From: CAYRNR01 sp964425605
GTDB taxonomy: Bacteria; Myxococcota_A; UBA796; UBA9615; CAYRNR01
DNA length: 64,000 bases
Assembly: GCA_964425605.1 (NCBI GenBank)
Contig: CAYRNR010000002.1
Coordinates: 148,751 to 212,750 of the forward strand
Direction: 5' to 3'
Shown here: positions 31,190 through 40,604 of the stretch, piece after piece
How the letters are laid out: each line of letters begins with the position of its first letter
Position numbering within the stretch: position 1 is the stretch's first letter
Program-made: the position numbers and the translations under genes
The notes under the pieces: model-generated
What the model was told of the DNA's origin: nothing
The model's input: the letters and a program-made list of their open reading frames with translations, nothing else
Databases searched by the model: none

Positions 31190-31531
31190 CTAGTCCTCCC
31201 ACGACCACGGCTGGTCTGGCTCGGCATCCCCCTCGGAAGAGGCCCGCTTCCGCCGGCGGCCATCTCGCACCAGCAGCTCCATGGGCCTCACCCCGGGCTC
31301 GGGTACGAGCGCCTCCACCCGATCGAGCAGTCCCAGCGCGCGGAGCACCCTCAGCAGGCTGACGAGCTGGACGGACGACCCCGCCTCCAGCCGCTGCAAG
31401 GTGGGGGTGGACACGCCGGCCTCCCTCGCCAGCCGGGCCTGGGTGACGTTTTGGTCCAGGCGGTGGCGCTGGAGCCGCCTGCCCAGCTCTTCGAGCACGG
31501 TGTCGTCGGCTGTGGTGGGCGAGATCCTCAC
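31190..31531 (-). CDS. hipB: HipB-like XRE antitoxin/autorepressor
   Basis: About 113 residues with an XRE helix-turn-helix (LGRRLQRHRLDQNVTQARLA, then GVSTPTLQRLEAGSSVQLV, residues 15-60) and a basic tail (DGRRRKRASSEG). The GTG at 31531 was chosen because GGAG lies at the right distance; a TTG at 31570 is less likely. It precedes hipA by 3 bp and, by family knowledge, binds and neutralises HipA and represses the operon. The tail is longer than that of E. coli HipB. Confidence 0.85.
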   Translation of the reverse strand: MRISPTTADDTVLEELGRRLQRHRLDQNVTQARLAREAGVSTPTLQRLEAGSSVQLVSLLRVLRALGLLDRVEALVPEPGVRPMELLVRDGRRRKRASSEGDAEPDQPWSWED

Positions 31532-31570
31532 TGGACATCTCCAATGATGTGTTGAGTGCTCTTCTGGCAA

Positions 31571-33034
31571 TCAGTTTATCATGCTTGATTTGTTGTGGTC
31601 ACAAGCAAAGCTGTCCGCAGACGCATCGCACCTGATGTTCCGTCTCCGAAGAGCCCCGCTACTACCCAGAAGAAGGGGAGCGGAGGTATGGCGACGCAGA
31701 CCTTCCATCGATGTCGGGTGCCCTCCGAGCGTCTGCTCGAGAGCCGTCGCGATGCGGCTCATTCCGTCGTGGTCGGTGCGCGAGAAGGAGCGACTGCTCA
31801 CCACGACGGGGAGGGGAGTGTGCTCGACCTCGAAATCCCAACGCCATCGTTCGGTCTCCAGCGCTGTCCCCCGCTGAAGCAACAGGGGAAACGCCCTGAT
31901 CTCGGGAATGCGCATGCGGAGGCAGAACTCGACGGTCTCCATGAACGTATCGAGGGTCTGGAGGGGCAGCCCATAGATCAGGGACACCTCGAAGGGAATC
32001 CCGCGACGGTGCAAGACGCCGATGGCGTGTTCGATGCGCCGGAGATTCATCCCCCTGCGAACAGCGCGGCACTCGGCGGGGTGGATGGACTGGAGTCCGA
32101 ACTCCGGGAAGACATCCAAGCCATGGCAGGCCTCGATGAACGACTCGGTGAGCGCTTCAAACCGTCCGTGGAAGTGTATGCGACCGCGAAAACCAGCGCG
32201 ACGGAACTCGGTGAGGATGCGGGTGGAGCGCCCGCTTGAGTTGAACACGGGATCCAGAATGGAGACGCGCTCGACGCCTGCACGAGTGAGTCTCTGGATC
32301 TCCTCGAAGATCCGCTCCTCCGGGATCGGCTGCGGGACGGCGCGCAGGCCGGGGCGGGGGTACTGGCAATAGGAGCAACGGTATGGACACCCGCGCACGG
32401 TTTCTATCCTGGCGATGGTTCCGGAGCTCGCGTCGAGGGTTCCATCGATGTACGGAGAGGGCGCGCGGGTCAGATCGGCGACGGCGAACTCGACACGGTC
32501 GCAGTCACCCCGGACGTGTACCCCTCGAACGCCGCGCGGGTCATCCCCACGAGCCACGGCACACAGGGCATCCTCGGCGTCCCCTCGAATGAACAGATCG
32601 ACCTGCGGGTAGAGCGTGTCCAGGTTCGTCTGTGCGTAGGTGATCTGGGGACCGCCCAGGATGATGCGGCCCGTGTAACCACGTTGTCGCATCTCTGCCA
32701 GAACTCGCTGCAGGAGCCCCTCGTTCCAGACGTAGGCGCCGATGGCGACGTCGGTTTCCACGCCAGGCTCACCGATCTGCTCGAAGATCGATCGGACACA
32801 CTCGTCCGCGGTGAGTTGGGGCTCATTGGCCGGAAGCCGCACGGACACGCTATCCACGTCGGGCAGGCGGCCCAGCGCCGCCAGGAGAGAGGCGTGCCCC
32901 AGTGACAGGTCGGTGTCCCGGGCTCGTACCCAGTCCAGGGACACCAGCACGACCTTCTTTCGCTCCTTGCCAGAGGGACCTCGGTGGTCCGCGCCGGTTG
33001 CAGGAACCCACTCCAATCCCGATCGAGCGCTCAT
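31571..33034 (-). CDS. B12-binding domain radical SAM protein
   Basis: The 487-residue protein has an N-terminal cobalamin-binding Rossmann-like part (KKVVLVSLDWVRARDTDLSLG, then VAIGAYVWN and GRIILGGPQITYA). A radical SAM domain follows with GCPYRCSYCQYPRPG (C-x3-C-x2-C, about residues 217-224), the later motif ILDPVFNSSG, and QSIHPAECRAVRRGMN. Members of this class perform B12-dependent methylations or rearrangements, often in peptide or natural-product maturation; the substrate here is unknown. ATG at 33034 has GGAGG and overlaps by one base the stop of the DUF4258 gene (TGATG), so the two proteins are translationally coupled and probably act together. Confidence 0.9.
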   Translation of the reverse strand: MSARSGLEWVPATGADHRGPSGKERKKVVLVSLDWVRARDTDLSLGHASLLAALGRLPDVDSVSVRLPANEPQLTADECVRSIFEQIGEPGVETDVAIGAYVWNEGLLQRVLAEMRQRGYTGRIILGGPQITYAQTNLDTLYPQVDLFIRGDAEDALCAVARGDDPRGVRGVHVRGDCDRVEFAVADLTRAPSPYIDGTLDASSGTIARIETVRGCPYRCSYCQYPRPGLRAVPQPIPEERIFEEIQRLTRAGVERVSILDPVFNSSGRSTRILTEFRRAGFRGRIHFHGRFEALTESFIEACHGLDVFPEFGLQSIHPAECRAVRRGMNLRRIEHAIGVLHRRGIPFEVSLIYGLPLQTLDTFMETVEFCLRMRIPEIRAFPLLLQRGTALETERWRWDFEVEHTPLPVVVSSRSFSRTDHDGMSRIATALEQTLGGHPTSMEGLRRHTSAPLLLGSSGALRRRNIRCDASADSFACDHNKSSMIN

Positions 33035-33342
33035 CAATGCCTCCACGCACGACGTCGAGGAGGACGAGTGTTCGAGAAGCGACGGAGTTTCGAGGTGTCA
33101 TCGGTGCGGATGACCGTGACCACGGTGTGATCCGCCGCCAGGACAACCGCGGTGTTCTCGAACTGGCGGAGGTCCGTGCCAGCCCTGAGAGCGCGAGCCA
33201 CGTGACGGCGGCCCAGATGCCAGGCTCGGCGACCGTGGACCTGTCGAATGCACAGTCCCCAATCCAGGGTCGCCTCGATGGCTGCGAGGGAGATCCCTCG
33301 TTGTTGCGCGCGTCGCCGAGCGTGAGAAGAGATGGATTCCAT
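33034..33342 (-). CDS. DUF4258-type small protein
   Basis: About 102 residues. SHARRRAQQRGISLAAIE near the start and a following beta pattern (TAVVLAADHTVVTVIRTDD) match the DUF4258 pattern, a fold distantly related to RelE/ParE-type small ribonuclease toxins. The C-terminus is very basic (RRFSNTRPPRRRAWRH). ATG at 33342 has an excellent AGGAGG. The TGA overlaps the radical SAM ATG. It could be a small toxin, an RNA-binding protein, or a substrate/partner of the coupled radical SAM enzyme; sequence alone does not decide. Confidence 0.75.
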   Translation of the reverse strand: MESISSHARRRAQQRGISLAAIEATLDWGLCIRQVHGRRAWHLGRRHVARALRAGTDLRQFENTAVVLAADHTVVTVIRTDDTSKLRRFSNTRPPRRRAWRH

Positions 33343-33420
33343 GTCGTCCTCCTTTGGAGCCTTCACTCACCATGAGTGCGGCTGGGGAGGACGTTTTCCC
33401 CGGATGGGGAGAAGGCGAGG

Positions 33421-36400
33421 TCAAACGCCGAGCATGCTCCAAGCGGCCCAGGACACATGGGAAGAGACGGAAACCCACCGCAACGCCCCCCCGAATCGTG
33501 CTTCGTCCGCACGAGCGGACTGAAGCTCCGCGATCTCCGCGTCGAGCTCGCCGCGGATGGCCGAGAGCTGGGTCAGCCTCAACGCATCACGGATTTCGTG
33601 ACCTCCCTTGAATCGGCGCCGATACAGGTGCTGGACGAAGACCGATGTCTCTGCGTCCCCGATGGACCACGCCGGGGCGATCACGGTCCGGCACCCCAGG
33701 CTGAGTAGGCCGTGAGCGAGGCTTGCAGGCTCGGAGAGCAGGGCGCTGGAGACCGCGTCCGAGGCGCAACAACAAGCGAGCACGGCGGTCGCTCCCGGAC
33801 GCAACACGCCATGTTCGGCCAGCCGACCGAGGGACACCCACCCGGCCGCGGTGTCTACGGAAGAAACCAGGAACGCGGCCTTCAGAAACTCGTCGGCGGA
33901 GGGGGCTGCCTTCCCGTGGCAGGCCACGTGCAGCCAATCGAGATCTCGAGCTTCCTCCAGGAACTGGTCTGGCGTGACCGGCCGACCGTGAGCGCCCATC
34001 ACCATGGGAGCCTCGAAGTGTCGGGCGATCTCAGCCACCTCTTGCCTGGCGTGACGCAGGTGGGTCCGATGATGACCGCCCGGATCGGCCAGAAGTAGCG
34101 CCCGAAGGGGCTGTCCCAGCTCCTCCTGCCACTGTTCGGCATGCTGCGTCGACGGAAGGTAGGACAGGCCGAAGGACTCGAGGATCGGCACGTCCTGGTG
34201 GTCCCACGCGGCGTGGAAGGGGACCCTGGCCAGGGAGCCGCCCGGAACGACCACGAGATGCTCGATCGATCGCTGATCCAGCGACGAGAACAGAGTGTCG
34301 GACGCGTCGAAACCCCCGTAGCCCCGAACCGCCCTCGTATCCGCGACTGCGGAGCCCCAGAAGCTCCTGAACAACGCTTTCCAGAGCGTCGGCGGAGGGG
34401 TCTGATCATGCTGCACTAGACCGTCCAGCCGATCCACGATCGTGGACAGCTCCTCGACGCGACAACGGAGCAACAACGTGGTAGCGAGCGCTTCGTCACC
34501 AGGAAGCCAGAGTTCTACCCCGACGCGTCCGTCATCTTCCTCGAACACGACTGCCGCGGCACACCCTTCCGTGGATACCAGGTGCGCCAGTGGAGCCCTG
34601 TCCGGTGATTGATGCAACTGGCTACGCATGGCCGCTACCTCTTCGAGGTCGCGGCGGATTTCACGAAGACGCTCGTGACGCGGTTGGGGCAGCGAGCTAC
34701 GAATCGCCGCGCTCTTGCGCGGTTGCCCCTGTGCGGTGACGACGTCGGCCTGGTGTTCTCGAAGCGGGACGATCTGTCGCGCAGCCCGTTCGGCATCCTC
34801 GATGCGATCCGCCTTGAGTGACAAGCGTGTGAGCAGCAAAGGAAGCTGATCGAGCCCGTCCACGTCCCCATCGGTAGCAGGCAGACTCGCCAGAACCGAG
34901 GCCATCAGGCCATCCATCCTCTGAAAACCCCCGCAGCGCTTCGCTACAGCTCGCTGCACTCGGCGAGCGCGCCGCTTCAGGCGTTCCGCGACTTGAGGCT
35001 CCCCTTCGTTGGAGGCCTGTGCCGCCTCCTTGAGCAGCACCTCGCTGAAAACGACCAGCGGTAGCGGCGGCCACGGCCAAGCAGCAGGAAGAAACGCCGC
35101 ATGGGTAGAGGTACGCATGGCCTGGACCTGCCGGAGCGCGGCCCGAACATGGCAGCGGGCGGTAGCCAAATCGGAGTTCCTCAGGGCCATGCGGGCTAAC
35201 AACGCCGCTGCCACCATTCTCACAGGGGATGCTTCCTCGTTCTCGGCGGGAAGCTCAACCACTCGTTCCAGTACGACCTGAATCTCTCCGTCGGCCAGTG
35301 CCTCGGTAGACACGCTCTCTGGGCAGCCCGCATCCAGCAAAATCGACGCCCGCATCAGAGCGCAACGGACCTCGAATGGCGCCTCGATGCCCAAACTCGC
35401 ACGTGCCTCTTCCGCGGCAGCGAGAGCCGCCTCGGTGTCTCCGATTCGCCGCAACAAATCAGCACGAATCAGTCCCGCACGGTACACGAAGGAAGATTTA
35501 TCGAGATAAGGACGCAGCTTCAAAGACGATGGTGGGGCTATCCAGGTGGTTTCCTCGGCAAGCTCTTTCCTGGCGGCCTGGATCTCTTCCTCGGGCAGCT
35601 TGGCCAGAGCCATCGCCGACTCGACCACACGTAGGGCGACATGTGGGTCGAGAGCGGTCAGGGAGGACACCAACGTGGCCAAGGGCCATGGATACCGTTC
35701 GGGCTCAGCGATGAGAAAGCTCCGCAAGTCTGCCAGGATGATGGCGAGCCCCTCCTGCGGACGAAGCTCGTGATCCCCAGCGATGGCACAGAGCATTTCC
35801 AGTTGTGCCCGGCTCCCGAAGTCCATGTCCCAGGACTCTTCAGTGAGCGCCTCCGACAAGCACTCCCGCGCCTCCGGGTAGTGCTTCAGCTCCACGGCAA
35901 TGCTCCCCTGGGTCGCTTTGACACGGGCACGGAGGAGTTCCCGATCGAGAAGCTGGCGTATCTCGTCCGTTGGGCCCGGCGATGGATCGTCGGGGTGCTT
36001 CATGGCCACTCGTTCGACATCCCACTCTGGGAGTTCGTCCAGGTGGGATTCGACAGCGCGGAGGATTTTCAACGCCGACTCTGGGTCGCTGAAGCGCATC
36101 TTCCCCGCGACTGCGGTTCGAATGACCAGCACCTGCGCAGCCAGGGGTACGTTCCCGAACTTCTCGACGAGGAGACGTGGCAAGGGAGTGGGCAGCAACC
36201 TCGTGCTCCCATCCGGAAATTCATGCTCGTGGAGCACGAAGGCGGACGTTTCTTCCGCCGGCCAGATCGGGATCTCACGGAGGATCGCTTCGGCCCGACG
36301 CGGCTCGCCGAAGTCTGCGAGGAGGGTTCCGACGAGGACTGCGTCCCACTGCGCGTCCATGTCCGTCGGCCCGTCAGGGTACAGCTCCAGATAGAGGGCC

Positions 36401-36774
36401 TCCGCTTCCTCGGCGCGTCGGGAGGAGAAGAATCGACCGAGACAACCTCGCCGGAACGCAAAGAGGAGCTTCGGATCGTTCAGCTCGTTGTCGAACCGCG
36501 CGAGCCAGCCCTCGCCGAACTCTTCCATGGCCCGCGCGCGCAGCTCGACTGCACGCGCCGCGGACGCCGCAGCCGCCGAGACGTCGCCAAGTTCTTCGTG
36601 CCGGACGGCAACGAGGACCGCCCCGAAAAACTGCCAGAAAGCGGTCGCTTGCTCATCGGGTTCGGCGGTCGAGGATGGCTCGGCCGCCTGCGCCCTCTCG
36701 TAGGCCTCCCTTGCCTGCTCCATGTCTCCGGCGAGGAAGGCATCGACGAACTGTTTCAGCAGCTCACCGGACAT
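33421..36774 (-). CDS. CHAT-domain caspase-like protease with long helical/TPR-like N-terminus
   Basis: The 1117-residue protein ends with a CHAT peptidase domain. The catalytic His lies in WLHVACHGKA (His953) and the catalytic Cys in the cluster LACCCASDA (Cys1001-1003). The beta strands around FGLSYLPSTQHAE and TVIAPAWSIGDAE are typical. Residues 1-700 are a chain of amphipathic helices, likely TPR-type, for partner recognition. CHAT proteases are known in gasdermin and CRISPR-linked defence systems, where they cut a dedicated partner. ATG at 36774 overlaps the stop of the sigma-like gene by 11 bp, strongly coupling the two. No gasdermin-like protein was seen nearby. Confidence 0.9.
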   Translation of the reverse strand: MSGELLKQFVDAFLAGDMEQAREAYERAQAAEPSSTAEPDEQATAFWQFFGAVLVAVRHEELGDVSAAAASAARAVELRARAMEEFGEGWLARFDNELNDPKLLFAFRRGCLGRFFSSRRAEEAEALYLELYPDGPTDMDAQWDAVLVGTLLADFGEPRRAEAILREIPIWPAEETSAFVLHEHEFPDGSTRLLPTPLPRLLVEKFGNVPLAAQVLVIRTAVAGKMRFSDPESALKILRAVESHLDELPEWDVERVAMKHPDDPSPGPTDEIRQLLDRELLRARVKATQGSIAVELKHYPEARECLSEALTEESWDMDFGSRAQLEMLCAIAGDHELRPQEGLAIILADLRSFLIAEPERYPWPLATLVSSLTALDPHVALRVVESAMALAKLPEEEIQAARKELAEETTWIAPPSSLKLRPYLDKSSFVYRAGLIRADLLRRIGDTEAALAAAEEARASLGIEAPFEVRCALMRASILLDAGCPESVSTEALADGEIQVVLERVVELPAENEEASPVRMVAAALLARMALRNSDLATARCHVRAALRQVQAMRTSTHAAFLPAAWPWPPLPLVVFSEVLLKEAAQASNEGEPQVAERLKRRARRVQRAVAKRCGGFQRMDGLMASVLASLPATDGDVDGLDQLPLLLTRLSLKADRIEDAERAARQIVPLREHQADVVTAQGQPRKSAAIRSSLPQPRHERLREIRRDLEEVAAMRSQLHQSPDRAPLAHLVSTEGCAAAVVFEEDDGRVGVELWLPGDEALATTLLLRCRVEELSTIVDRLDGLVQHDQTPPPTLWKALFRSFWGSAVADTRAVRGYGGFDASDTLFSSLDQRSIEHLVVVPGGSLARVPFHAAWDHQDVPILESFGLSYLPSTQHAEQWQEELGQPLRALLLADPGGHHRTHLRHARQEVAEIARHFEAPMVMGAHGRPVTPDQFLEEARDLDWLHVACHGKAAPSADEFLKAAFLVSSVDTAAGWVSLGRLAEHGVLRPGATAVLACCCASDAVSSALLSEPASLAHGLLSLGCRTVIAPAWSIGDAETSVFVQHLYRRRFKGGHEIRDALRLTQLSAIRGELDAEIAELQSARADEARFGGALRWVSVSSHVSWAAWSMLGV

Positions 36775-38809
36775 CGGGAGTCACCGTGTAAGAGCCCATG
36801 ACAACCCGTCGTACCTCTACGTCTGAAACTCCGAGGGCGTCGAGGATGGACTCCACGCCGGCGGCATTCTCGAGGGCAGCCAGGCCGTCGGTATCCAGTT
36901 CTCGTGCGAGCACCACCAACAGCACGCGATGTTCGCCCGGCTCCGGTCCTGGAGCGGATTCGAGGCTTTTTCCAGCATCGACCCGCGTCCATTTTCCAGT
37001 GGCCTGGGTCGGCGACACCAGCTGCAAAGGCGCTCCAGGCGGGCCGTGGAAGACGAGAGTCGGCGCCAGGTCGAGTTCCTCGGGGAACGCAGTGGACGGC
37101 ACCTGGACGCGACGAGGCTCTGCGGATTCCTGTCGCACCGCGCCGGAGAACACGAGGTCGATCTCGACCACGTCGGCGAGGTTCTGGAAGAACACTCGAA
37201 GCCGGCCCGTCCAGGAAGGCGTCTCCCAGCGCGACAGCGCACGTTCAGTTACGAGCGAAGCCGCCGTGGCGAGTCGATGGCAACGGGGACGGTTGCAGCC
37301 CATCAGGTGGATCGCCAGCTGGCGAGCGCGCTCCCTGGGTAGCGAATCCATCCCGTAGGCCACGAGATCCTCGTCGCGGGGATGCTCCTCCGGCGGTGAG
37401 CCACCGAACAACGAGTCGCCGCCGCCACCCTTCCGACCCCGGTCGTCGTGCCCCATCTTCTTGCGCTCCTTGGCCAGGTACTTGTCGATCCCGAGGCCCG
37501 CTTCCAGGGTGCTGCGCTTGAAGCGGAACTCACTGCGGTTGAGCAGGCCATCGGGTGCGACAAGCGGGCCGAGCAGGTGGGCGGCTGCAGCATTCCGCCG
37601 GCGTGTCACCTCGCGAGGCCCGTGAGTCAGCCCGAGACGTTCGCGGACCTCCTTGGCGTCGTGTCGGAAGACGGGCAGCGTAACTTTGTGCATGCGATCG
37701 AAGTCCGAGCTCTCGAGGATCCGAAGCCCATCCAGTTCGAGGACCTCCGAGGTCTGTCGCAGCAACCGTTCGTACAGGACCGCGAAGCGGAAGCACGCAT
37801 CTGCGGTCCGTTTGGAGAGCGTCGAAGGAGTCCAATCATACTCGTGCCGCAACCACGTCCGCATGCCCTCGCTGTCGACATCGGCGACCTGCATGCGAAG
37901 CAGGATCTCCAGCGTCGGATGGATCGCTTTGAGATCGAGCATCGCCTCGGCCAGGCGCGTCCTGCACTCCTCGAGCCGCAGGTCCTCGTCCCCGTGCGCC
38001 ACGCTGCCCTTGGAGGCTTCGCCAGCCAGGAACTCGTCCGGCGCCGGGTCCACCCTCTCGAAGCCCTTGCGGTTCTCCCACGCCGCGGGCCTGGCCGCCC
38101 TACCCCACCCCAGCAGAAATCCAGGCACCCACGCGGTCAGAAAGGCTCGCGCGTCGGGGTAGCGCATCTTGGCCGGGTCGACCGAGCCGGTCAGCAGGCT
38201 CGCGAGCGCCTCGTCGACCTTCCTGTCGATCTCCCACGTCTCATCTCCCTGCGGCAGCTTTCCCTCCCCAACCACGAAGCGCGCCATGATCAGCGCTGTC
38301 CGGACGAGGTCTCGGGGATTGCAGGGCTGGTCGAGTAGCTTCCGACGCCCCTCGGCCGAGCTCAGCAGGCTGCACCGTCCCAGGCCGCTGTCGTACTCGC
38401 TGCAGTCCTGACAGACACGCAGAACCGTGCGCAGCCGCCTGTTGTGTTCGGGAGCCATCGATCGGGCTGCTGAATCCCCGTCGCCGGACGCACCCAATGA
38501 CCAACCGTCCATCCACTCCGTGTTCATGTCGAGTTCCTCTCGCAAGACACTCCGCGACGCTTCATGGTCAGTAGGTGCGGGCTGAACGCCCATTTTCCCC
38601 AATTCGTCACCTTTCTGGATATCCCAATCCAGCCCGAGCCCCAACCAGGCCGCCCGTGCACGCATCACCGCCCACGCGAACTCCCGTCGCTGCTGCAGCG
38701 TCGTTGCACGCATGGACGAGATGAGAGCGGCCTTTTGCCGCTCCCGCAGGAACGGGCATTGTTCGATGAGGGCGTCGAGACAGCGTTCGGGTCTGACGAG
38801 CGGGTCCAT
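36764..38809 (-). CDS. Sigma-factor-like protein with anti-sigma-type zinc finger, partner of CHAT protease
   Basis: About 681 residues. Residues about 230-390 resemble ECF sigma regions 2 and 4 (ARAFLTAWVPGFLLGWGRAA, and LAEAMLDLKAIHPTLEILL with TPSTLSKRTADACFRFAVLY). About residues 520-560 look like a zf-HC2 anti-sigma finger (HPRDEDLVAYGMDSLPRERA, then HLMGCNRPRCHRL). A Cys cluster (CQDCSEYDSGLGRC) lies near 135 and the last 120 residues are beta-rich. ATG at 38809 has GGAGG; the frame is open another 52 codons upstream, but without a better site. The sigma assignment is remote, by pattern only; the finger is clearer. The 11-bp overlap with the CHAT gene suggests a protease-regulated transcription factor. 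Confidence 0.6.
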   Translation of the reverse strand: MDPLVRPERCLDALIEQCPFLRERQKAALISSMRATTLQQRREFAWAVMRARAAWLGLGLDWDIQKGDELGKMGVQPAPTDHEASRSVLREELDMNTEWMDGWSLGASGDGDSAARSMAPEHNRRLRTVLRVCQDCSEYDSGLGRCSLLSSAEGRRKLLDQPCNPRDLVRTALIMARFVVGEGKLPQGDETWEIDRKVDEALASLLTGSVDPAKMRYPDARAFLTAWVPGFLLGWGRAARPAAWENRKGFERVDPAPDEFLAGEASKGSVAHGDEDLRLEECRTRLAEAMLDLKAIHPTLEILLRMQVADVDSEGMRTWLRHEYDWTPSTLSKRTADACFRFAVLYERLLRQTSEVLELDGLRILESSDFDRMHKVTLPVFRHDAKEVRERLGLTHGPREVTRRRNAAAAHLLGPLVAPDGLLNRSEFRFKRSTLEAGLGIDKYLAKERKKMGHDDRGRKGGGGDSLFGGSPPEEHPRDEDLVAYGMDSLPRERARQLAIHLMGCNRPRCHRLATAASLVTERALSRWETPSWTGRLRVFFQNLADVVEIDLVFSGAVRQESAEPRRVQVPSTAFPEELDLAPTLVFHGPPGAPLQLVSPTQATGKWTRVDAGKSLESAPGPEPGEHRVLLVVLARELDTDGLAALENAAGVESILDALGVSDVEVRRVVMGSYTVTPDVR

Positions 38810-38927
38810 GGGCACAACCTCCCCCCCAGGGAGGCTAGCTCCCCGGGGTTTCATCTCTCGTAGGCTGCTGCCAGGCGGTCGTTTTCCCGGTACGGATCCG
38901 CGGGGGTGGCGAAGTACACTGATCGCC

Positions 38928-39659
38928 ATGAACACCACCCCCTTCCCCATCACCCCGATCCGCAAGCTGCGCAGGGACGCCGAACGCGCGTCCAGACTGC
39001 CCGATCACGTACCCGAGGGCTGGAGCAAATCCACCGTCGATCCCACGCACCTCCTCGACTGCTTTCCCACCCTCCGCCTGAAGCCGGGTTGCCGCCTCTG
39101 CGCCTACCAGTACCACTCCGGCGGCAACGGCAACGGATTCATCTGGGGATTGCCGGACGGGGCCAGGTTTCCCGACCCCGAGAGGTGCCCACGGCTCGAA
39201 GACGTGTTCCTGGAACCTCCGAAACCACCGGAGGCGGTACACGTCCTGGACGCCATCGAGGGTGACGGCTCGCCCTGGTCATACATGTCTGCGTCCCTCT
39301 TCGCCCGCGAGGCGGCAGAGTTCGGCGCGATGTGGCACGGGGTCAGTTGGGGAGTGGAGGAGATCCTGTGGAGGTCGCCCTTCCTCGACATGGACGCCTT
39401 GCAGCATTCCCGGGGTAGCTTCTGGTTCCTGTCCCCCGACGACGAGCACAGCGAATGGGAGTGGATCGGCCAACCCCCGAAGATCTGGCGGCCCAGCTGC
39501 ACCTTCGATTTCGATGGCGTGACCGTCAGGTTCCTGACCTGGACCGAGCTCGGTCAAGCGTCCATTGGTATGTATGAGGATCGGTACCAGCAAGGCTCGT
39601 ACAGACTGAAGGCCGAGGCCAGGGACATCGCCACGGGTGGTGGAGGATTTGTGTGGTGA
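38928..39659 (+). CDS. Protein of unknown function (243 aa), last residues duplicated before DUF262 gene
   Basis: ATG at 38928, divergent from the sigma-like gene. The chain is soluble, with two Cys (CRLCAYQYHSGGNGNG) and many Trp/Phe (SWGVEEILWRSPF, GSFWFLSPDDEHSEWEW), ending DIATGGGGFVW. No family was recognised. Its last codons and the DNA after the stop (39636-39679) recur, with drift, at 41886-41930 just before the DUF262 gene. Originally, therefore, this gene probably stood immediately upstream of the DUF262 pair, and it may be part of that system. Confidence 0.7.
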   Translation: MNTTPFPITPIRKLRRDAERASRLPDHVPEGWSKSTVDPTHLLDCFPTLRLKPGCRLCAYQYHSGGNGNGFIWGLPDGARFPDPERCPRLEDVFLEPPKPPEAVHVLDAIEGDGSPWSYMSASLFAREAAEFGAMWHGVSWGVEEILWRSPFLDMDALQHSRGSFWFLSPDDEHSEWEWIGQPPKIWRPSCTFDFDGVTVRFLTWTELGQASIGMYEDRYQQGSYRLKAEARDIATGGGGFVW

Positions 39660-39679
39660 GATGAATCCCCGTCCCGTGG
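39636..39679 (+). repeat. Left copy of imperfect direct repeat flanking the AbiE-like insertion
   Basis: The 44 bp match 41886-41930 at 38 of 45 aligned positions. The copy spans the final codons of the 243-aa gene, its TGA, and a GTG that aligns with the ATG of the DUF262 gene in the right copy; here the GTG opens only a nine-codon remnant. Confidence 0.75.
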
Positions 39680-39752
39680 AACTCGTGGACGCCCGACTGA
39701 CGTAGGTGGGGTGTTGGCTCCGGTCTACTGGCGCTGGGAACGCGGGTTCTCC

Positions 39753-40604
39753 CTATGCTTGGTCGAGAGCCTCGAGCAGTTCACCAACCAGACCGACGAA
39801 GTCCGCACGGACCTCGTCATCAGCGACGCGGCCAGACATGAACTCGGCCAGCCGGGACGGCCCGACGGCGTCGATACGGTTGTACTCCGCCCGGAGGTTC
39901 GCCAGCGCCTGGCGAGCAGCCTCATCTTCGAGCAAGGGGCGGAGGTCGGCTGCCACGTCTCCCACGTCGTCACCGAAGTACCGCAGTAGGTAGTAGAGGT
40001 CGTAGGCGTCCTTGGGCTCATCGCGTCCGAAGTGGGCCAACGCTTTGAGAACCACGAATGCTCCGGGACCGCACACCGTGATGGTCCGCTCGGACCACCT
40101 GGCCAGGCAGTCGAAGCCGGGCATCGCTATTCGCCTCGGATTCCTGAACGCGAGGTGGAGTCCCGGAGTGATGATGGCTGCGAAATCTCCTTCCAGGTTC
40201 TGAATCCGCCTGGCCTCGTCGTGGTCGGGGCTCGGTGGAACCAAGAAGTCGATGGCTACCGTGGGGACTTCGGTGGAGGTCCAGGTCTGGCGCAGCTTCG
40301 CACCACTGGTCTTCTCGACGGGCGCGAACTTCTCGTCCCTGAGCACCTCGGCGAAGGCCTTGTACCTCTCGCCGTCCAGCAGCGCGAGCTGGAACCCGAC
40401 GTCGAGATCCTGGGTGCCGACGTGGGCCATCGCTTCGTCTGGCAGAGAGTCCTGGTCGATGAGCAGCGAGGGTACGAGTCCACCGACGATCACGACCTCG
40501 TCCATCATCTCGCCCAGGATGGTCGCGACGTACCGGCACGTCCTGCGAGCGAGATCGACCTGCGCAGATGTGTATCCATCGGCGTGTCTTGGTTTCTCAG
40601 TCAT
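39753..40604 (-). CDS. AbiEii/AbiGii-family nucleotidyltransferase toxin
   Basis: The 283-residue protein shows the nucleotidyltransferase signature EVVIVGGLVPSLLI (GG at 41-42) followed by GTQDLDVGF (Asp66 and Asp68) and a third acid in VAIDFLVPP. The helical second half (PKDAYDLYYLLRYFG) is typical of AbiEii/AbiGii toxins, which in known systems add nucleotides to tRNA or other targets and stop growth during phage infection. Its ATG overlaps the upstream antitoxin gene by 8 bp. The pair forms a type IV-like toxin-antitoxin unit. Confidence 0.88.
   Translation of the reverse strand: MTEKPRHADGYTSAQVDLARRTCRYVATILGEMMDEVVIVGGLVPSLLIDQDSLPDEAMAHVGTQDLDVGFQLALLDGERYKAFAEVLRDEKFAPVEKTSGAKLRQTWTSTEVPTVAIDFLVPPSPDHDEARRIQNLEGDFAAIITPGLHLAFRNPRRIAMPGFDCLARWSERTITVCGPGAFVVLKALAHFGRDEPKDAYDLYYLLRYFGDDVGDVAADLRPLLEDEAARQALANLRAEYNRIDAVGPSRLAEFMSGRVADDEVRADFVGLVGELLEALDQA

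Noticed and set aside
33421..38809. Type III-E CRISPR (gRAMP/TPR-CHAT) locus
   Set aside because: No Cas7-11-like gene or array is present; only the protease and sigma-like logic is reminiscent.
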